Below, piece after piece: positions 14,246-17,411 of a stretch of 17,411 nucleotides of DNA (within the stretch, counting starts at the first letter, position 1; every line of letters begins with the position of its first letter). This stretch comes from Lactobacillus helveticus DSM 20075 = CGMCC 1.1877 (GTDB lineage Bacteria > Bacillota > Bacilli > Lactobacillales > Lactobacillaceae), in the NCBI RefSeq assembly GCF_000160855.1, contig NZ_GG700753.1, forward strand, positions 7,370 through 24,780, in the 5' to 3' direction. The translations under genes and the position numbers were made by a program. The notes beneath the pieces were generated by a model. That model was given only the letters and a program-made list of their open reading frames with translations, was not told where the DNA came from and searched no databases.

Positions 14246-15105
14246 ATGAATAAAATTGATGAATTGATAAAACATGTGAAAGAGGCAGATGCCATAATTG
14301 TAGGAGCAGGAAGCGGAATGTCCAATGCGGCAGGAATGGATTTTTGGTATTCTGCAAGTCCCCTATTTATGAAGCATATGAAGTATTTTTATGATAAATA
14401 TCATTTTGAAGGCATTTTTAATGGCTTTTATACTCGTTTTGATTCTAAAGAGGAACACTGGGCTTTTATGCTTGAATCATTAAAAATGATCCTCAATATT
14501 CCACCGCAGAAGCCAACTTATGAGTATCTTAAAAAGTTAATCGGCAATAAGCCAGTTCATTTTGTAACTACTAATCAGGATACTCTTTTTAAGAAGTTTT
14601 TCCCAAGTGATCAAGTAAGTGAAATTCAGGGATCATGGGATTATTATCAGGCTTCTGATACTAGTACAGATCAAAAACTCTATAGTACTAAAAAGATGGT
14701 TGCAAAGTTATTGCCTAAAGTTAAAGATCATTGCCTACCAACTGAATTAATTCCTAAAAGTGATATTAATGGGTCTGAACTTATTCTTGGGGCACGTGGT
14801 CCGCAATTTTTAGAAGGAAAAAGATATTTTGAAGAACATCAGAAGTGGAATAAATTTATGGCTGATCACTGCAGTGAAAAGATTCTGTTTCTTGAAATGG
14901 GTGTTGGTCGTATGACACCGATGTTTATTCAGGAGCCATTCTGGAAAATGACCCAATATTTAAAGAATTCTTTTTATATTAATATCAATCCTAAAGATGC
15001 TATGACTAATCCAATGATTCATGATCGTTCTTATTAATTGGGGATGATATTAATGAGGTTCTTAAAGAAGTTAGTGCAAAAATTAAGGAGAAAGACAATG
15101 ACTAA
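14246..15105 (+). pseudogene. Sirtuin (Sir2) homologue resembling class M, frameshifted near its end
   Basis: The open part (263 residues, to 15037) shows a Rossmann NAD site GAGSGMSNAAG (20-30), VTTNQD (108-112) in place of the sirtuin TQNID, and the class-M-like tail FLEMGVGRMTP plus PFWKMTQ. Gln128 (EIQGSW) sits where classical sirtuins have the catalytic His; from memory, SirTM enzymes such as the S. aureus one, which act as ADP-ribosyltransferases, also have Gln there. The zinc-ribbon cysteines are absent (ASDTS and SDING at their places). After HDRS the frame is lost. One missing T at about 15030-15032 would restore LLIGDDINEVLKEVSAKIKE and end at TAA 15105, overlapping the next gene by 8 nt (ATGACTAA). 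The span is 860 nt, one short of a multiple of three. Restored length about 286. Start ATG follows GAGG. The truncated protein might still fold. Confidence 0.75.
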
Positions 15106-16431
15106 TAAAACTGCAAAGATTGCAAAACAATGGTTGGATGACGCTGATGCTATTTTAGTGACAGCAAGCAATGGACTCTCTATTTCAGAAGGATTGAATT
15201 TGTTTGCTAATGATAAAAAGTTGAAAGAAGTACTCGGAGACTTAGTAGACAAATATCATTTACCTAACTTGTTGACTGCTTTTGCTTTTAAATATCCTAA
15301 TCAGTTAGATTATTGGCGAATGGTAGCCCGAGTTGTAGAGTATTATGGCAATAATTATGAAATAAGCAATTATATGCAAGATATAAAGAAAATCATTGGC
15401 AATAAATCCTATTTTGTCTGGACATCTAATATTGACCATCATTTTGCTCTAGTGGGGTTGACTAATTTATTTGAAATTGAAGGCAATTGGTTTGAAGGAG
15501 TATGCAGCAACCACCCCGCCGAGCACTCCGTACATTATTTAGCTTCAAAGTTGCACGAAATTTATGAGAAAGATCAAGCTGGGACGCTTACTGAAGCTGA
15601 TATACCTAAATGTGATGAGTGTGGTGCTCCCCTTGCCTTAAACATGGCTGGTAAAAATTTCCAGATTAATCAAAAAAAGTTCAAGCCTTTCAAGATTTTA
15701 TTCAAAAATATGAAGATAAAAAATTAGTTGTCCTTGAATTAGGGATTGGACCACGCAATCAAATGATTAAAGCACCAAGCATGTAGCTAGTTGCTACCGC
15801 TCCACACGCTCACTATATTACTATCAATAAAGGTGAATTATTGATTCTGAGTCAAATTGCTGAAAAGTCTATTGGATATTCTTCTTCGATTAATGCAGCC
15901 TTTAAGGCATTATTAACGGGTAAAAGTTATGGTGCTGAAACGCAAGGCCCTGCCGCTCCTGAGGCTAAGCCTCAATTAACACATGAGCAAAAAGCTAAGC
16001 AAGATAAAACTATGCAGCAATTTTACCCTAATTACATGGTAGATAGTGGTATTAGACCAGGCAGCCATCCAATGTATTTAACAATCGATAAGGACCATCC
16101 TTCCTTATTGCATACGGTACAATATGGGCAATCTTGGATGCATTCTATTGGGGATGCTGCGATAGTTCATTGCTTTACTCAAAACGGTAAGTATTATAAA
16201 GTTAGATTAGGACTTGATAAAAATAAAGATGAAGTTCATGGCTTTTATGCTGATCCAGGAACCTTTATTGCGATTGAAACTGCTGAAAATAATGGAGTTG
16301 GATTTTCACAAATCTCTACAGAACTTCCAGATGGTAATGATGGTGCAATTTATGTACCAAGAAAAGATAAATTATTGCAACTATTTCCTGCTCAACGTGA
16401 TATTATTGAACGATTTAGTGTTAAAGAATAA
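15098..16431 (+). pseudogene. Second sirtuin-like gene fused to an unknown C-terminal domain; frameshift and nonsense codon
   Basis: Start ATG 15098, after AAGGAG, inside the end of the first sirtuin gene. Residues 1-192 resemble gene 1: VTASNGLSIS replaces the glycine-rich NAD loop, WTSNIDHHF (108-116) the TxNxD motif, and Glu128 (EIEGNW) the catalytic His. Cys136, Cys172 and Cys175 (KCDECG) suggest a partly kept zinc site. The frame then breaks in a run of seven A's near 15670; adding one A gives QKKVQAFQDFIQKYEDKKL, LVVLELGIGPRNQMIKAPSM, a TAG at 15784-15786, then LVATAPHAHYITINKGELLI. From about 15930 a new part follows: an Ala/Pro/Gln/Lys linker and about 150 residues (FYPNYMVDSGIRPGSHPMYL onward) ending at 16431, which I do not recognise. 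Restored length about 444 residues. From 15841 the C-terminal frame is open, so a C-terminal fragment might be made. Confidence 0.75.
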
Positions 16432-16450
16432 GATTGTGAGTTGATAAGTT

Positions 16451-16931
16451 ATGGTAGAAATCAAGAGAAGAAAAACTGATCGTAGAACGCTCTATACAAT
16501 TAGAGTAATTAAAGATGCTTTTATTAAATTAGTTAAAGAAGAACTTTATTCTAAGGTCACAATTACTCAGATTTGTCGTGAAGCTGACATTACTCGCTCT
16601 ACGTTCTATTTGCATTTTACGTCGATTACTGATGTATTAAATGCTGTCCTTGACGATGCCCTATTTTGGGTTCAAGATTCAACTACAGGGTTAGACACGG
16701 ATGATAATTATTCTTTGATTATCTTAATAAGAACGAATCTTTAGTACCTGCTTGTCAACGGATTGGAGATTCAGATAAATACCAAAGCTTATTAATGGAT
16801 CCAGATTTAAGTGAATACATTATTGGCCGGATAATTGCTCATGAACGAGGCAAAATTTTGCCATTAATTATTAAAAAGACTAGATTGAGCAAAGAAGATG
16901 CCGAAACATTATTTACATACGCGTGGTGCTA
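16451..16931 (+). pseudogene. TetR-family regulator, frameshifted and 3'-truncated
   Basis: The N-terminus is a typical TetR DNA-binding domain (IRVIKDAFIKLVKEELYSKVTITQICREADITRSTFYLHF, in parts; residues 17-58). The open frame ends at TAG 16742-16744. From about 16714 another frame continues sensibly as FDYLNKNESLVPACQRIGDS, then KYQSLLMDPDLSEYIIGRII and LPLIIKKTRLSKEDAETLFTYAW, so one base has been lost around 16710-16714. The C-terminal ligand domain stops abruptly at 16930-16932, where the transposase remnant begins, so the last roughly 30-40 residues seem to be missing. It starts 19 nt after the second sirtuin gene with only a weak binding site, indicating a third gene of one operon and, by position, its likely regulator. 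Confidence 0.8.
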
Positions 16932-17105
16932 GTTAAATCGTTCTAGACAATAAGCTAGATTATAAGTCAGAATAGCAATTTCTAATCGTGCTTGAAAGCC
17001 AGTTAAACTGCGCGCTCAATTGTTCTCGGCGTTGTAAGAAGTTAGAAGTGAAAAGTCGCTTTCAATTGTTCTGCGAATAGCCATCAATTGACGATCATTG
17101 TGCTT
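16929..17105 (-). mobile_element. C-terminal remnant of an IS982-like transposase
   Basis: The minus strand reads KHNDRQLMAIRRTIESDFSL, then LTSYNAENN, TGA (17013-17015), and ARSLTGFQARLEIAILTYNL followed by AYCLERFN and TAG at 16929-16931. RRTIES (with the last catalytic Glu of a DDE transposase) and RARSLTGFQ-RLE-ILTYNL are typical of the end of IS982-type transposases. The internal TGA could come from CGA (Arg). Only about 59 codons remain; no terminal inverted repeat or target duplication is recognisable. The family is named from memory of motifs. Confidence 0.65.
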
Positions 17106-17324
17106 TTTGGCGCCCATTTGGTTACCTAAATTATCAAAACGCTTATCAATCTTCTTTAAGTCTTTACCGTCTGTAATTTTTATCATTATGGTTGTTGGAA
17201 AATTATTATCCATTAAGTTTTATGAAATGTTTAAAATATCAATTTCTTCTTCGGCTAAAATTTTACTTATTTGAGCGATAATGCCTATTTTATCTTCGCC
17301 ACTTATAGTTAAAATAGCTTTCAT
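17106..17324 (-). pseudogene. ACT-domain protein (UPF0237 family), nonsense mutation and 3' loss
   Basis: From ATG 17324 (after AGAGGG) the minus strand reads MKAILTISGEDKIGIIAQIS, KILAEEEIDILNIS, then TAA (17220-17222), then NLMDNNFPTTIMIKITDGKD and on to NLGNQMGAK at 17106. The pattern MKAIxTxxGxDKxGIIAxxS, then NIxDISQTxMD, is that of the small UPF0237 ACT-domain proteins, about 90 residues and of unknown function, usually next to a DUF711/PFL gene. The stop replaces the normally conserved Gln of ISQ (CAA to TAA). The last 15 or so residues are replaced by the in-frame transposase remnant, and no DUF711 gene follows, so a deletion or insertion removed it. Confidence 0.8.
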
Positions 17325-17373
17325 ATGCCATCCCTCTTTTCTCTCTAACCTGATTTTAGGAGAAATAATTAAG

Positions 17374-17398
17374 ATGTACAAGCAATATATATGTACAT
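17374..17398. promoter_or_regulatory. Inverted repeat upstream of the ACT-domain gene
   Basis: ATGTACA (17374-17380) and TGTACAT (17392-17398) form a perfect 7-bp inverted repeat with an 11-nt spacer; each half also contains the palindrome TGTACA. It lies about 50 nt upstream of the ACT gene start and could be its operator. A TAAAAT between it and the gene may be the -10 box. Confidence 0.35.
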
Positions 17399-17411
17399 TA
17401 AATACGGAAAC

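Noticed and set aside
15038..15097. 20-residue basic N-terminal extension of the second sirtuin
   Set aside because: The true start is ATG 15098 behind AAGGAG. The stretch before it is the displaced end of the first sirtuin in another frame (DDINEVLKEVSAKIKE).
15034..15252. 72-codon minus-strand reading frame
   Set aside because: It is antisense to the sirtuin genes, which have recognisable motifs and a Shine-Dalgarno sequence; no start signal on the minus strand.
16214..16444. 76-codon plus-strand frame overlapping the C-terminal domain
   Set aside because: Out-of-frame shadow of the sirtuin fusion; the other frame is longer and better balanced in composition.
14246..16932. Anti-phage defence system of the Sir2 type (ThsA, DSR, SIR2-HerA)
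   Set aside because: Those contain Sir2 NADase domains with partner STING/SLOG, HerA or Argonaute genes. None is present here, and the tails (FLEMGVGRMTP, PFWKMT) resemble class M sirtuins instead.
1..17411. tRNA, rRNA, T-box or riboswitch elements
   Set aside because: I looked through all intergenic stretches and saw no tRNA cloverleaf with CCA end, no rRNA-like sequence, and no recognisable T-box or riboswitch core. A covariance-model search could still find a divergent one.

Overview
The window looks like chromosomal DNA of a low-GC Gram-positive bacterium, most likely a Lactobacillus of the acidophilus/helveticus/crispatus/johnsonii kind. This rests on recognised protein families and AT-rich codon use, with no database search: topoisomerase IV genes parE-parC divergent from plsY, a family II Mn-dependent pyrophosphatase, a Dps ferritin, a cyclophilin, strong AGGAGG-type ribosome binding sites, and GTG/TTG codons near several starts.

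Layout. Positions 1-3000 are a decaying, very AT-rich stretch. It holds one small intact membrane protein (GlsB/transglycosylase-associated family), a DUF1275/YoaK membrane gene broken by one extra G, several hairpins, fragments of possible dead genes, and about ten short exact or near-exact tandem duplications. Positions 3031-11310 are the stable core: an XRE regulator (+), cyclophilin (-), ppaC (-) preceded by a LysR regulator (-), the parE-parC operon (-) and plsY (+). Nearly every unit here is closed by a clear hairpin terminator. Positions 11403-14031 hold a SNF2 helicase pseudogene (-) that has lost its 5' part and an internal helicase segment, an intact dps (-) and an intact GNAT acetyltransferase (-) with a good promoter.

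The most unusual part is 14149-17324. A promoter at 14149-14177 leads into two adjacent, 8-nt-overlapping genes for divergent sirtuins resembling the class M (SirTM) group. The second is fused to a roughly 170-residue C-terminal region I do not recognise. A TetR-type regulator gene follows. All three genes carry a 1-nt deletion, and the second also has a nonsense codon. The TetR 3' end meets the tail of an IS982-like transposase remnant, which in turn is joined in frame to a truncated ACT-domain (UPF0237) gene on the minus strand that has its own internal stop. The apparent original system was a regulated pair of sirtuin-like NAD-binding proteins with different active-site and zinc-site residues. 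In this genome it appears to be dying.

How the genes fit together: parE-parC (chromosome decatenation), plsY (phospholipid synthesis), ppaC (pyrophosphate removal) and ppiB (protein folding) are housekeeping. dps and the GlsB-like protein are stress functions. The rest is accessory material in various states of decay. The contrast between intact core genes and multiply broken accessory genes argues against uniform sequencing error, although the single-base homopolymer indels should be confirmed from reads.
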